Assembly (NCBI GenBank): GCA_947853245.1
Contig: CANTWP010000037.1
Span: forward strand, 1 to 10,117
Length of the DNA stretch: 10,117 bases
Reading direction: 5' to 3'
From: an uncultured Bacilli bacterium
GTDB lineage: Bacteria > Bacillota_I > Bacilli_A > RF39 > UBA660
Shown here: piece by piece, positions 1 to 7,156 of the stretch
How positions within the stretch are numbered: position 1 is the first letter of the stretch
Layout of the letters: every line of letters starts with the position of its first letter
The notes under the pieces: generated by a model
The model's input: the letters and a program-made list of their open reading frames with translations, nothing else
What the model was told of the DNA's origin: nothing
Database searches by the model: none
Program-made: the position numbers and the translations under genes

Positions 1-1
1 A

Positions 2-976
2 GGTCGTGAAGAAATATTAAATGTTCATGCTAAAGGCAAAATTTTTGCTAAAAATATTAAATTATCTAATATTGCTAAAAGAACAGTTGGATTTAGTGGT
101 GCTGATTTAGAGAACTTACTTAACGAAGCGGCTCTACTTGCAGTTCGTCGTAATAAAGATGTAATCACTATGGCAGAAATAGATGAAGCTCATGATAGAG
201 TATTAATGGGACCTGCTAAAAAGAGCCATAAATATACAGAAAAAGAGAAAAAGGTAGTAGCGTACCATGAAGCAGGACATGCTGTAATTGGTCTAAAATT
301 AGATGGTGCTAATGATGTACAAAAGATTACTATTGTGCCTCGTGGTGCAGCAGGTGGATATAATTTAATGCTTCCAAAAGAGGAAACATATTTATATACT
401 AAGAAGGAATTATTAGAAACCATTAGTGGTTTATTAGGTGGTCGTGTATCTGAAGAATTAGTATTTAATGAAATGACTACTGGAGCTCATAATGATTTTG
501 AAAAAGCTACTAAGATTGCTCGTTCTATGGTAACTGAATATGGTATGAGTGAGTTAGGTCCAGTTCAATTTGAACATCAAGAATCTAGTGTATTCTTAGG
601 AAGAGATTATAATAAGAGTCAAAATTTCTCTATTCAAGTTGCTAATGAAATCGATGAACAAGTAAGAAAAATAATTTCTGAACAATACAAAGTAACAACT
701 AAGATTTTAAGTGAAAATAGAGATTTACTTGACTTAATTGCAAATACCTTATTAGAATATGAAACAATTACTAAAGAACAAATTGATTATCTTGTAGAAC
801 ATGGTCATATGCCAGAAGAAGATAAAAAAGAAGAACAAGTAGATGAATTATCTTTGAGTGATCTTACTTTAACTGAATTAAAAGATTTAGCTAAAGAAAA
901 AGGTATTAAAGGTTATTCTAAAATGACTAAAGAAGAAATTTTAAAAGAATTAGATGATAATAAAGATACACAATAA
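2..976 (+). CDS. ftsH: ATP-dependent zinc metalloprotease FtsH, 3' part
   Basis: The gene is cut by the left edge; 324 codons remain, read in frame from base 2. FtsH is a membrane-anchored AAA+ protease that unfolds and degrades misfolded membrane proteins and short-lived regulators. The N-terminal membrane anchor, Walker A/B and most of the AAA module lie outside the window. The visible part begins in the AAA lid (GFSGADLENLLNEAALLAVRR) and runs into the M41 peptidase domain. The zinc motif HEAGH is at visible residues 89-93 (bases 266-280), and the probable third ligand is the Asp of the NDFEKAT motif, residue 165. The final ~45 residues carry an acidic/lysine-rich linker and an ELKDLAKEKGIKGYSKMTKEE segment that resembles a Rho N-terminal/SAP-type helix-extended-loop-helix fold, unusual for FtsH. 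The identity is secure; the tail domain is a pattern match only. Confidence 0.97.
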   Translation, partial: GREEILNVHAKGKIFAKNIKLSNIAKRTVGFSGADLENLLNEAALLAVRRNKDVITMAEIDEAHDRVLMGPAKKSHKYTEKEKKVVAYHEAGHAVIGLKLDGANDVQKITIVPRGAAGGYNLMLPKEETYLYTKKELLETISGLLGGRVSEELVFNEMTTGAHNDFEKATKIARSMVTEYGMSELGPVQFEHQESSVFLGRDYNKSQNFSIQVANEIDEQVRKIISEQYKVTTKILSENRDLLDLIANTLLEYETITKEQIDYLVEHGHMPEEDKKEEQVDELSLSDLTLTELKDLAKEKGIKGYSKMTKEEILKELDDNKDTQ

Positions 977-996
977 AAAATGTGTATCTTTTGTTT
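962..996 (+). terminator. Intrinsic terminator of ftsH
   Basis: A perfect 11-bp inverted repeat, AAAGATACACA (962-972) and TGTGTATCTTT (981-991), encloses an 8-base A-rich loop and runs into TTGTTT. The left arm lies in the last ftsH codons and the stop codon sits in the loop, a compact arrangement. The stem has few GC pairs but is perfect. Confidence 0.8.
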
Positions 997-1021
997 ACAA
1001 GTAATTTATAAAGAATATTAA
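994..1021 (+). promoter_or_regulatory. Possible promoter of the broken membrane-protein gene
   Basis: TTTACA (994-999) is followed after 16 bases by TATTAA (1016-1021). It lies just downstream of the ftsH terminator and about 55 bases before the ATG at 1077. The -10 match is moderate, and random matches are common in such AT-rich DNA. Confidence 0.35.
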
Positions 1022-1027
1022 TTTTTT

Positions 1028-1045
1028 AAAAAATTACTTTTTTTT
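1028..1045 (+). repeat. 18-base block shared with 6300-6317 (copy 1)
   Basis: Six A, TTAC, then eight T. The identical 18 bases occur at 6300-6317, at nearly the same distance from a related start codon (31 and 30 intervening bases). The block can fold as a weak A6/T6 hairpin with a TTAC loop and a T run, so it might be a weak terminator or pause site. It is best seen as part of a duplicated 5' module. Confidence 0.7.
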
Positions 1046-1076
1046 GAGCTTTCATTGATATGAAAGGAGAATAAAA

Positions 1077-1588
1077 ATGGACAAGAAGAATAATACTAGT
1101 TTATTTATTTTAATATTCTGTGCGTTGTCAATGGTAATTGGATTACTGGGAGGATATATTCTTTCTAATAAAGTTATAAATAAAGATTAAGAGAATACAG
1201 AAAACCAAGATAATCAGAATCAAAATAATAACCAAAATTCAAATGAAAAATTTAAATTAAATAAAGAATACAAATTAATATCAGATGAATTAGGCGAATT
1301 AAGAATGACGGTTATTATTATTAATGATACCGAAATGTCAATTACTTCTGGTGATGGGCTATTGTGATAGAGATTTCTAAAGGAACTTATTCAATAACTG
1401 ATAATACTTTAACTTATACTAGAATTAGTTATGAAGTCGGAGGCGAAGGTTGGAAGAAAGCCCCTAATGTATCGGATTTTGGTGATGTGAATTCTTTTGT
1501 TGAAAAATTTACTATAGATAAAGAAAATAATCAATTAAAATTGTCTAATTATTCTACAATGAACTTTTCAAATGTGATTTTAAAGTAG
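1077..1588 (+). pseudogene. Broken single-pass membrane protein gene, copy 1
   Basis: The ATG at 1077 has a good RBS (AAGGAG, 1065-1070). It encodes a short basic N-terminus, one membrane helix (about residues 8-29, ending LLGGYILSNK) and KVINKD, then an in-frame TAA at 1188-1190. The copy at 6348 has Lys (AAA) at this place, so one A-to-T change would explain the stop. Beyond it the same frame continues through an Asn/Gln-rich linker and KFKLNKEYKLISDELGELR to a second stop at 1362. The coding sense then resumes in the -1 frame (VIEISKGTYSITDNTLTY...) and ends with TAG at 1586-1588. Loss of one base in the GGG run near 1356-1358 would explain the shift. Restored, the protein would have about 170 residues: an anchor plus an extracytoplasmic domain of unknown function. 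There is no lipobox. A short 37-residue membrane peptide may still be made. Confidence 0.75.
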
Positions 1589-1610
1589 CAACTTTATTTG
1601 CTCTTTTTTT
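1582..1610 (+). terminator. Probable weak terminator after copy 1
   Basis: AGCAA (1587-1591) pairs with TTGCT (1598-1602) around a 6-base loop. The stem can extend past one mismatch through AAAG/TTTT, and a run of eight T follows at 1604-1611. It overlaps the TAG stop codon of the broken gene. Confidence 0.5.
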
Positions 1611-1630
1611 TGTATTCCTTATTAATTTAA

Positions 1631-1659
1631 TAGCAATATTCTAAAAAATGTGATAAAAT
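1631..1659 (+). promoter_or_regulatory. Probable par operon promoter (extended -10)
   Basis: TG-A-TAAAAT at 1651-1659 is a good extended -10. The -35 position 17 bases upstream holds only TAGCAA (1631-1636). It is the best candidate in the 100 bases between the upstream terminator and parA, giving a leader of roughly 30 bases. Confidence 0.45.
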
Positions 1660-1694
1660 GTTAAAGAAAGAGAAATAGAAAATATGGTGGTAAA

Positions 1695-2480
1695 ATGGGA
1701 AAAATAATTGCCTTGGTTAATCAAAAAGGAGGCGTTGGTAAAACGACTTCTAGTATTAATTTATCAGCTTCATTGGGCGTTCTTAAGAAAAGAGTTTTAT
1801 TAGTAGATTTGGATCCTCAAGGTAATAGTACTACCGGGATTGGAATAGATAAAGGTGAAGTTACTAAAAGTGTATATGACTTATTAATAGATAATGCAAG
1901 TATTAGTGAAGTAATGATTCAAACTAATTTTAAAAATTTATATGCATTACCAGCTGTAATTAATTTAGCTGGTGCTGATATAGAATTAATGGAAAAAAGT
2001 AGATTGAATCCTAATTTTTCTAAGGGTAGTCAATTAAGAAAACATTTAGATCAAATTAAAGATCATTTTGATTATATTATTATTGATTGTCCACCAAGTT
2101 TGGGAATACTTACTACAAATGCTTTGACAGCTGCAGATTCAGTAATTATACCAGTTCAATGTGAATTCTTTGCATTGGAAGGAATTATGCAATTGTTAAA
2201 TACAATTATGTTGGCCCAAAAAAATTTAAATCCAAATTTGGATATCGAGGGTGTTTTACTTACTATGCTTGATAATAGAACTAATTTAGGCTTAGAAGTA
2301 GTTGAAGATATTAAGAGTTATTTTAAAGAAAGAGTTTATGACACAATAATACCTAGGTTAGTAAGACTATCAGAGGCACCAAGTCATGGTAAACCAATTA
2401 TTGCTTATGATCCGCATAGCCGTGGAACAGAGGCATATTTAAATTTGGCAAAGGAAGTGATTGAGAGAAATGGAAACTAA
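1695..2480 (+). CDS. parA: Chromosome partitioning ATPase ParA (Soj)
   Basis: A 261-residue P-loop ATPase of the ParA/MinD class. It binds nucleoid DNA as an ATP dimer and, with ParB, drives segregation of the origin region; in Bacillus the orthologue Soj also controls DnaA. The deviant Walker A box KGGVGKTT is at residues 11-18 with its signature lysine (Lys11), the A' box DLDPQGN at 38-44, and Walker B IIDCPPSLG at 129-137. The length is normal for short chromosomal ParA, with no N-terminal HTH extension of the plasmid type. The ATG at 1695 is preceded by GGTGG four bases upstream. The 3' end overlaps parB by 11 bases, which implies coupled translation. Confidence 0.97.
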   Translation: MGKIIALVNQKGGVGKTTSSINLSASLGVLKKRVLLVDLDPQGNSTTGIGIDKGEVTKSVYDLLIDNASISEVMIQTNFKNLYALPAVINLAGADIELMEKSRLNPNFSKGSQLRKHLDQIKDHFDYIIIDCPPSLGILTTNALTAADSVIIPVQCEFFALEGIMQLLNTIMLAQKNLNPNLDIEGVLLTMLDNRTNLGLEVVEDIKSYFKERVYDTIIPRLVRLSEAPSHGKPIIAYDPHSRGTEAYLNLAKEVIERNGN

Positions 2481-3351
2481 AAAGAGAGCATTAGGTCGTG
2501 GATTAGAAGAATTATTCAATAGTGATAATTTAGATTTACAAAGTATGGAGAAGCAAATATATGAAACTGCTTCTAAAGAGGAAATATTTGATATTCCTAT
2601 TGAGGAACTTAGAGTTAATCCTTATCAACCAAGAAAATATTTTAATGATGAAGCTTTATCTGAGTTATCAGCTTCAATAAAAGAACATGGTGTGTTTCAA
2701 CCAATAATAGTTAAACAAAGTATTAAGGGTTATGAAATAGTAGCTGGTGAACGTCGTTATCGTGCTTCTAAAATGGCTGGATTAACAGCAATTCCTGCAA
2801 TTGTTCGTGCATTTACTGATGAGCAAATGATGGAAATCGCATTGTTAGAAAATTTGCAAAGAGAAAATTTAAGTGCTATTGAAGAAGCAAATGCTTATAA
2901 AAGTATGATCGAGCAACTTTCATTGACCCAAGATGAATTATCTAGAAAAGTAGGTAAAAGTCGTAGTCATATCACTAATATATTAGGACTCTTAAGATTA
3001 CCAAAAGAAGTTCAACAACTAGTAGCAGAAGATAAAATAAGTATGGGTCATGCCCGTGTACTTAGTAAATTAGAGTCTGATGAAAAGATAATTGAAATGG
3101 CTCATCAGATTATTGATAGTAAATTGCCAGTAAGAGAGTTAGAAGAATTGACTTCTAATCCTAATGTAGAAAAAAGAGTAAAAATAGTTCGTAAAAACAC
3201 CTCAAATAGTGAATATAAATTTGTTGAAGATATGTTAAGAGAAAAGTTAGATACAAAAGTTAAAATTAAAGATCATAAAATTGAAATATCATTTAGCAAT
3301 GTGGCAGATTTAAATAGAATATTAGATGTACTTGATGTAAAGGAAAAATAA
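2470..3351 (+). CDS. parB: Chromosome partitioning protein ParB (Spo0J)
   Basis: A 293-residue ParB-family CTP-dependent DNA clamp that loads at parS sites, spreads, recruits SMC and stimulates ParA. The N-terminal ParA-contact motif KKRALGRGLEELF is at residues 4-16. The box beginning NPYQPRK is at 50-56, GERRYRA (CTP-binding arginine-rich motif) at 93-99 and ENLQRENL at 127-134. The helix-turn-helix region TQDELSRKVGKSRSHITN is at about 153-170. A C-terminal dimerisation domain follows after a linker. The ATG at 2470 is preferred over an in-frame TTG at 2461 because the family begins just before this basic motif. It lies inside the end of parA (11-base overlap). I found no good match to a parS palindrome in the window. 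Confidence 0.97.
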   Translation: METKKRALGRGLEELFNSDNLDLQSMEKQIYETASKEEIFDIPIEELRVNPYQPRKYFNDEALSELSASIKEHGVFQPIIVKQSIKGYEIVAGERRYRASKMAGLTAIPAIVRAFTDEQMMEIALLENLQRENLSAIEEANAYKSMIEQLSLTQDELSRKVGKSRSHITNILGLLRLPKEVQQLVAEDKISMGHARVLSKLESDEKIIEMAHQIIDSKLPVRELEELTSNPNVEKRVKIVRKNTSNSEYKFVEDMLREKLDTKVKIKDHKIEISFSNVADLNRILDVLDVKEK

Positions 3352-3352
3352 T

Positions 3353-3538
3353 ATGGGTAAAGAATATAAAATAGGAAGCATTGTTGTCATGAAAAAACAA
3401 CATCCTTGTGGTTCTAATTCCTGGGAAATTACAAGGGTTGGTGCAGATATTAGAATTAAGTGTTTAAATTGTGGTCGAAGTATTATGATTCCAAGGATAG
3501 AATTTAATAAGAAATTAAAAAGTATTACTAAATTTTAG
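3353..3538 (+). CDS. DUF951 family small protein (YyzM-like)
   Basis: A 61-residue protein with the DUF951 pattern: a short beta-type N-terminus (YKIGSIVVMKKQHPCGSNSWEI), then RVGADIRIKCLNCGR and IMIPRIEF. Cysteines at about 19, 38 and 41 (CxxC in the second half) suggest metal binding or a nucleic-acid-binding fold, but the function is not established. In Bacillus the equivalent (YyzM) lies in the same spo0J-ychF interval, which supports the call. The ATG starts one base after the parB stop, with AAAGGA upstream inside parB, so the gene is surely co-transcribed with parAB. Confidence 0.9.
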   Translation: MGKEYKIGSIVVMKKQHPCGSNSWEITRVGADIRIKCLNCGRSIMIPRIEFNKKLKSITKF

Positions 3539-3546
3539 GAGGATTT

Positions 3547-5064
3547 ATGGCGTTTAAGAAAAAAAGAAAAAAGATTGCCTTAGGTGTTGCAACAACGATG
3601 TTAGTAATAATGATACTTACTATTATAGCTAGTGCAGTTCTATCAAAATTGGGATTCCAAGCAGAAAAAACTGTTTTGACTAATGGTTCATTAATGGTAT
3701 CATTTACTTCCATTAAGAATTTCTTGTCAGTAGATGGAATTAAGTATTTGTTTAGTAATGTTGTTTTGAACTTTCGTATGTTAGAACCTTTGGCTTTAGT
3801 AATTATTTCTATAATATCGTTTGGTATTTTAGAAACTAGTGGTTTATTACAAATTTGTTTTTCTCCACTAAAAAAACTAAGTAATAAGACACTGACTATG
3901 TTAGTTTTATTAATTAGCTTTATTGCTACATTATTTGGCGAATACTCATTTGCAATTTTGTTACCATTTGTTGGAGCTTTATACAATAGTATTGGTAAGA
4001 ATGCTGCGTTGGGAGTTGTTACAGCATTTTTAGGAATTACCTTAGGATATGGTAGTGGTCTAATATTTAATTATGATCAGGTGTTACTTGGCGGTTTAAC
4101 GCAAGTAGCAGCCACTATGAATGTTGATAAGAATTATGTGTTTAATAACTTCTCAACATCTATTATTATGACTGCATCATTGTTAATATTTGTTCCAATT
4201 ATTTCTTTACTAATTGAAAATTATGTATCACCTTATTTTGGAAAAAACTCTAATATTAGTAATGAAAAAAATGTATCTAAGAAAGGTTTGTTTTATTCTT
4301 GTTTAATATTTGTTGTATTACTTTTATTTAGTGTATATATGATTGTTCCGGGATTTCCTGGTTCTGGTCTACTTTTAGATATGGAACAAGAAACATATTT
4401 TGAACAGTTATTTAGTGCAAATTCTCCTTTTAGAGAAGGTATTTGTTTAATTATCTTAATATTGTTAACAATTCCTAGTTATATTTATGGTAAAATTTCT
4501 AAGAACTTAGAAACTAGTACCGGAGTATCTGATAGTTTATCAATAGGTCTTAATGATTGTGGATTTTTATTGATGATTACTTTCTTAGGCTCAATTATGA
4601 TATCTGTATTTGAATGGACAGGTATTGGAGATTTCCTTGTTTGTAAAGTCGTAGAAATATTAAGTCAATTTCAATTATCCGGAATTTTACTAATAATCAT
4701 TTTCTTTTTATTGATGGTTATTGTAACGATATTTGTTCCATCGACTTTAACTAAATGGTCATTAATTTCTCCGGTTATAGTTCCATTATTTATGAGAGCT
4801 AATATGACACCAGATTTTACTCAATTTATATTTCAGGTATCAGATGGAATTGGTAAGAGTATCAGTGTTTTCTTTCCATATTTCTTAATTATGATTGGTT
4901 TAATGCAAAAATATAATTATGATGATACGAAGATAAGTATTGGTGGAACATTAAAAAGAATTTTACCAGTTGTACTAATTACTATGGCTTTCTGGCTGCT
5001 ATTTATAATTATTTGGTATTTAGCAGGCTTCCCAGTTGGAATAAGTGAATATACAACTTTATAG
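3547..5064 (+). CDS. AbgT-family membrane transporter
   Basis: A 505-residue polytopic inner-membrane protein with a basic cytoplasmic N-terminus (FKKKRKK) and a first membrane helix at about residues 13-32. Family signs: a PLALVIISIISFGILETSGLL segment at about residue 81 (matches the PLG..L....G..E.SGL motif), LLGGLTQVAA at about 180, and KWSLISPVIVPLF (403-415) followed by TPDFTQ and PYF. Length agrees with E. coli AbgT (508). Members take up p-aminobenzoyl-glutamate or, for MtrF and YdaH, are reported to export sulfonamides. Relative to those, Trp404, Pro422 and Asp433 are kept, but the active-site Arg is Gln430 and a nearby conserved Pro is Val441, so the substrate is uncertain. The RBS AGGAGG (3537-3542) overlaps the DUF951 stop, indicating the same operon as parAB. 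Confidence 0.85.
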   Translation: MAFKKKRKKIALGVATTMLVIMILTIIASAVLSKLGFQAEKTVLTNGSLMVSFTSIKNFLSVDGIKYLFSNVVLNFRMLEPLALVIISIISFGILETSGLLQICFSPLKKLSNKTLTMLVLLISFIATLFGEYSFAILLPFVGALYNSIGKNAALGVVTAFLGITLGYGSGLIFNYDQVLLGGLTQVAATMNVDKNYVFNNFSTSIIMTASLLIFVPIISLLIENYVSPYFGKNSNISNEKNVSKKGLFYSCLIFVVLLLFSVYMIVPGFPGSGLLLDMEQETYFEQLFSANSPFREGICLIILILLTIPSYIYGKISKNLETSTGVSDSLSIGLNDCGFLLMITFLGSIMISVFEWTGIGDFLVCKVVEILSQFQLSGILLIIIFFLLMVIVTIFVPSTLTKWSLISPVIVPLFMRANMTPDFTQFIFQVSDGIGKSISVFFPYFLIMIGLMQKYNYDDTKISIGGTLKRILPVVLITMAFWLLFIIIWYLAGFPVGISEYTTL

Positions 5065-5092
5065 TTGAAAAGAATTAAAAGTATGTTATAAT
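5065..5092 (+). promoter_or_regulatory. ychF promoter
   Basis: TTGAAA (5065-5070), 16-base spacer, TATAAT (5087-5092), with an extended-10 TG at 5084-5085. It begins immediately after the stop codon of the transporter gene and gives a leader of about 55 bases. Confidence 0.8.
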
Positions 5093-5152
5093 ATCTATGT
5101 TCAAATGAATTTTAGATATTTAACATATTTTTTTTGTGAAAGAGGTGTCATT

Positions 5153-6253
5153 ATGAGTTTAACTGCGGGAATTGTTGGACTTCCAAATGTAGGAAAATCT
5201 ACTTTATTTAATGCCATTACTAAAAAACATATATTGGCAGCTAATTATCCTTTTGCGACAATTGATCCTAATGTTGGAATAGTAACTGTTCCGGATGCTA
5301 GATTGGATTTTTTGAATGATTTATATATTCCAAAGAGTTTGGTTCCTACTGCTTATGAATTTACTGATATAGCAGGTTTGGTAAAAGGTGCTTCTACTGG
5401 AGAAGGCCTTGGTAATAAGTTCTTATCTCATATTAGAGAAGTAGATGCAATTGTAGAAGTTGTAAGATGTTTTGAAGATAAAAATATTATTCATGTAGAA
5501 AATACTGTTGATCCTATTCGTGATATAGAAATTATTGATGTAGAACTTGCGTTGTCTGATTTAGAGATAATTGATACACGTTTAGGTAAAATAGAAAAGA
5601 AAGCAACTGCTACTAAAGATAAAGATTTATTAAAAGAAGTGGAAGTTTTAAATAAACTAAAAAAGGCTTTAGAGGAAAATACTCCAGTTAGACGATTAGA
5701 ACTTACAGATGATGAACAAAAGCTAATTAGTTCATTTAGATTAATTACTGCTAAACCTATTATATATATGGCTAATATTAGTGAAGAGGACTTATTAAAT
5801 GATGGTAACGTTTACGTTGATAGAATACGTAAATATGCTTCTAAAGAAAATTCTAAGGTAGTTACAGTATGTGCTAAAATAGAGGAAGAACTTAGTGATT
5901 TATCAGATGAAGAAAGAATAGAGTTTTTACAAGAAATGGGTATAAAAGAAGCAGGACTTGATAAGTTGATTACTGCCACATATTCTTTACTTGGGCTAGC
6001 AACATATTTTACAGCGGGATCAGATGAAGTAAGAGCTTGGACTTTTAAAAAGGGAATGAAAGCTCCCGAATGTGCGGGTATTATTCATACTGATTTTGAA
6101 CGAGGATTTATTCGTGCTGAGGTAATGAGCTATACTGATTTAAAAGAGTGTGGTAATGAAAAATTAGTTCGTGAAGCAGGTAAAATGCGTCTTGAAGGAA
6201 AAGAATATGAAATGCAAGATGGCGATATTTGTTATTTCAGGTTTAATGTTTAA
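5153..6253 (+). CDS. ychF: Ribosome-associated ATPase YchF (Obg family)
   Basis: A 366-residue P-loop NTPase of the YchF/OLA1 group that binds ribosomes and is implicated in stress responses; it prefers ATP. G1 GLPNVGKS is at residues 9-16 and G3 DIAGLVKG at 72-79, with hydrophobic Leu where Ras-type GTPases have Gln (HAS-NTPase). The G4 position reads NISE (208-211) instead of NKxD, the family's signature for loss of guanine specificity. A helical, coiled-coil-like insertion spans about 125-190. The C-terminal TGS domain ends in the typical GDICYFRFNV. The ATG at 5153, with AGAGGTG at 5141-5147, gives the canonical N-terminus; an in-frame ATG at 5105 lies in the leader and has no RBS. Confidence 0.97.
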   Translation: MSLTAGIVGLPNVGKSTLFNAITKKHILAANYPFATIDPNVGIVTVPDARLDFLNDLYIPKSLVPTAYEFTDIAGLVKGASTGEGLGNKFLSHIREVDAIVEVVRCFEDKNIIHVENTVDPIRDIEIIDVELALSDLEIIDTRLGKIEKKATATKDKDLLKEVEVLNKLKKALEENTPVRRLELTDDEQKLISSFRLITAKPIIYMANISEEDLLNDGNVYVDRIRKYASKENSKVVTVCAKIEEELSDLSDEERIEFLQEMGIKEAGLDKLITATYSLLGLATYFTAGSDEVRAWTFKKGMKAPECAGIIHTDFERGFIRAEVMSYTDLKECGNEKLVREAGKMRLEGKEYEMQDGDICYFRFNV

Positions 6254-6264
6254 TAGTTTGCATA

Positions 6265-6270
6265 TATAAT
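6265..6270 (+). promoter_or_regulatory. Possible -10 element upstream of copy 2
   Basis: A TATAAT hexamer lies just after the ychF stop, with only a poor TTTAAT at 6242-6247 as -35. It is about 75 bases upstream of the ATG at 6348. No convincing terminator separates ychF from this gene, so read-through from ychF is also possible. Confidence 0.3.
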
Positions 6271-6299
6271 GTCAAGTTTAATGCACAAGTGATTTTATG

Positions 6300-6317
6300 A
6301 AAAAATTACTTTTTTTT
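6300..6317 (+). repeat. 18-base block shared with 1028-1045 (copy 2)
   Basis: Identical to the block at 1028-1045. From here to the start codon both loci share the order: block, AT-rich spacer, GATATG, AAGGAG, ATAAA, ATGGA. This marks a duplicated upstream region and not chance. Confidence 0.7.
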
Positions 6318-6347
6318 AGTTAATATAGATATGGAAGGAGGATAAAG

Positions 6348-7147
6348 ATGGAAAAGAAAAATACAGGAGTTATAGTAAATGTTGTTGTATTAGCGTTATT
6401 ATTAGGTTTACTTGGAGGTTATATTATCACTGATAAATTTGTTAATAAAGATAAAGAAACGTCACAAGGTGAACAAAATAACAACAATAATAACGGAAAT
6501 GAAAATAATAATAGTAATATAAACAAGAATATAGTTTATCAGATGCAGAAAAATTGATGGATAAATATTTAGTACTTACAGAGTGTACAGGAAGTCGTGA
6601 TATTACTGATTTAACTGATGAAGTTGATATGAACTATCTATCCATATTATTTACAAGAGATAATATTAATGTTACATGCGAAAATTTAGAAAATGGAAGT
6701 TTAAATTATTCTGATAAAGAAATTATTAATATGATGTATGAACAGTGCTTATTGGATGAAGAAAGTGACACTTATAGACATAAATTATATAAATATACTG
6801 ATGTTTTATCTTCTAAAAAGGAATTATTTGGTTCAAATGTAACGTTATCTAAGAATACTTTTCGTGTATGCTTTACAAATGAATATTATTATTCTATAAA
6901 AAATGATGGAATTGTCACGTTGCAATTTCCAGGTGGTGGAGATTGCGGCTCAGAATATAGTAATAAAGTTATGTCTGCTAAAGTTATTAATGAAAATTTG
7001 ATAATAATTGCTAGTATAACTTTTGAATACTCTTGTCAAGCAGACCCTTCTTGTGCTGAATATACTAACTATAATAAATACGAGTATACTTTCAAAAAAG
7101 AAAATGGCAACTATTATTTAGCGGAAATCAAAAAATTAAATAATTAG
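6348..7147 (+). pseudogene. Frameshifted single-pass membrane protein gene, copy 2
   Basis: The ATG at 6348 follows a strong AAGGAGG. The first frame gives a basic start (MEKKN), one membrane helix (about residues 7-29, ending GLLGGYIITDK), KFVNKD and an Asn-rich linker, and stops at TGA 6555-6557 (69 residues). The domain frame, -1 relative to the first, is open from 6518 and reads YSLSDAEKLMDKYLVLTECTG... to TAG at 7145-7147. Adding one base near 6528-6533 would join NKN to YSLSDAEKL smoothly and give about 266 residues. The domain is predicted extracytoplasmic, has several cysteines (including SCQADPSC) and is of unknown function. The TGA overlaps an ATG (TGATG at 6555-6559), so re-initiation could make a separate 196-residue protein without a signal. 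The options are a pseudogene, phase-variable gene, coupled pair or sequencing error; I favour a frameshifted gene. Confidence 0.7.
6472..6528 (+). repeat. AAT/AAC-rich simple sequence (Asn linker)
   Basis: An imperfect AAT/AAC-type repeat encodes the Asn-rich spacer after the membrane helix of copy 2. Copy 1 has a similar CAA/AAT-rich stretch at about 1195-1245. Low-complexity DNA of this kind is prone to slippage and is next to the inferred frameshift. Confidence 0.6.
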
Positions 7148-7156
7148 TATTAAAAT

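Noticed and set aside
190..423. Minus-strand open frame opposite ftsH
   Set aside because: It is fully inside the conserved FtsH peptidase domain on the other strand, with no RBS or recognisable protein pattern.
1188..1190. Recoding of stop codons (alternative genetic code)
   Set aside because: The interrupting codon of copy 1 is TAA, which is not reassigned in related bacteria. Trp is TGG throughout the intact genes, so a Mycoplasma-type TGA code is not needed.
1077..1190. Lipoprotein signal in copy 1 (Cys15)
   Set aside because: The cysteine lies in the middle of the hydrophobic helix without a lipobox, and copy 2 has no cysteine there. A simple membrane anchor fits better.
2461..3538. 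parS site near parAB
   Set aside because: I looked for the palindromic parS consensus (TGTTTCACGTGAAACA type) by eye and found no close match. A site may lie outside the window.
3528..3986. Minus-strand open frame opposite the transporter start
   Set aside because: It is antisense to a clear AbgT-family protein, and its composition is explained by the reverse strand of membrane-helix codons.
6536..6557. Programmed -1 frameshift at GAAAAATTGA
   Set aside because: The A run is not a full X-XXY-YYZ heptamer and no strong downstream pseudoknot or stem is visible. A one-base deletion is simpler, although slippage cannot be excluded.
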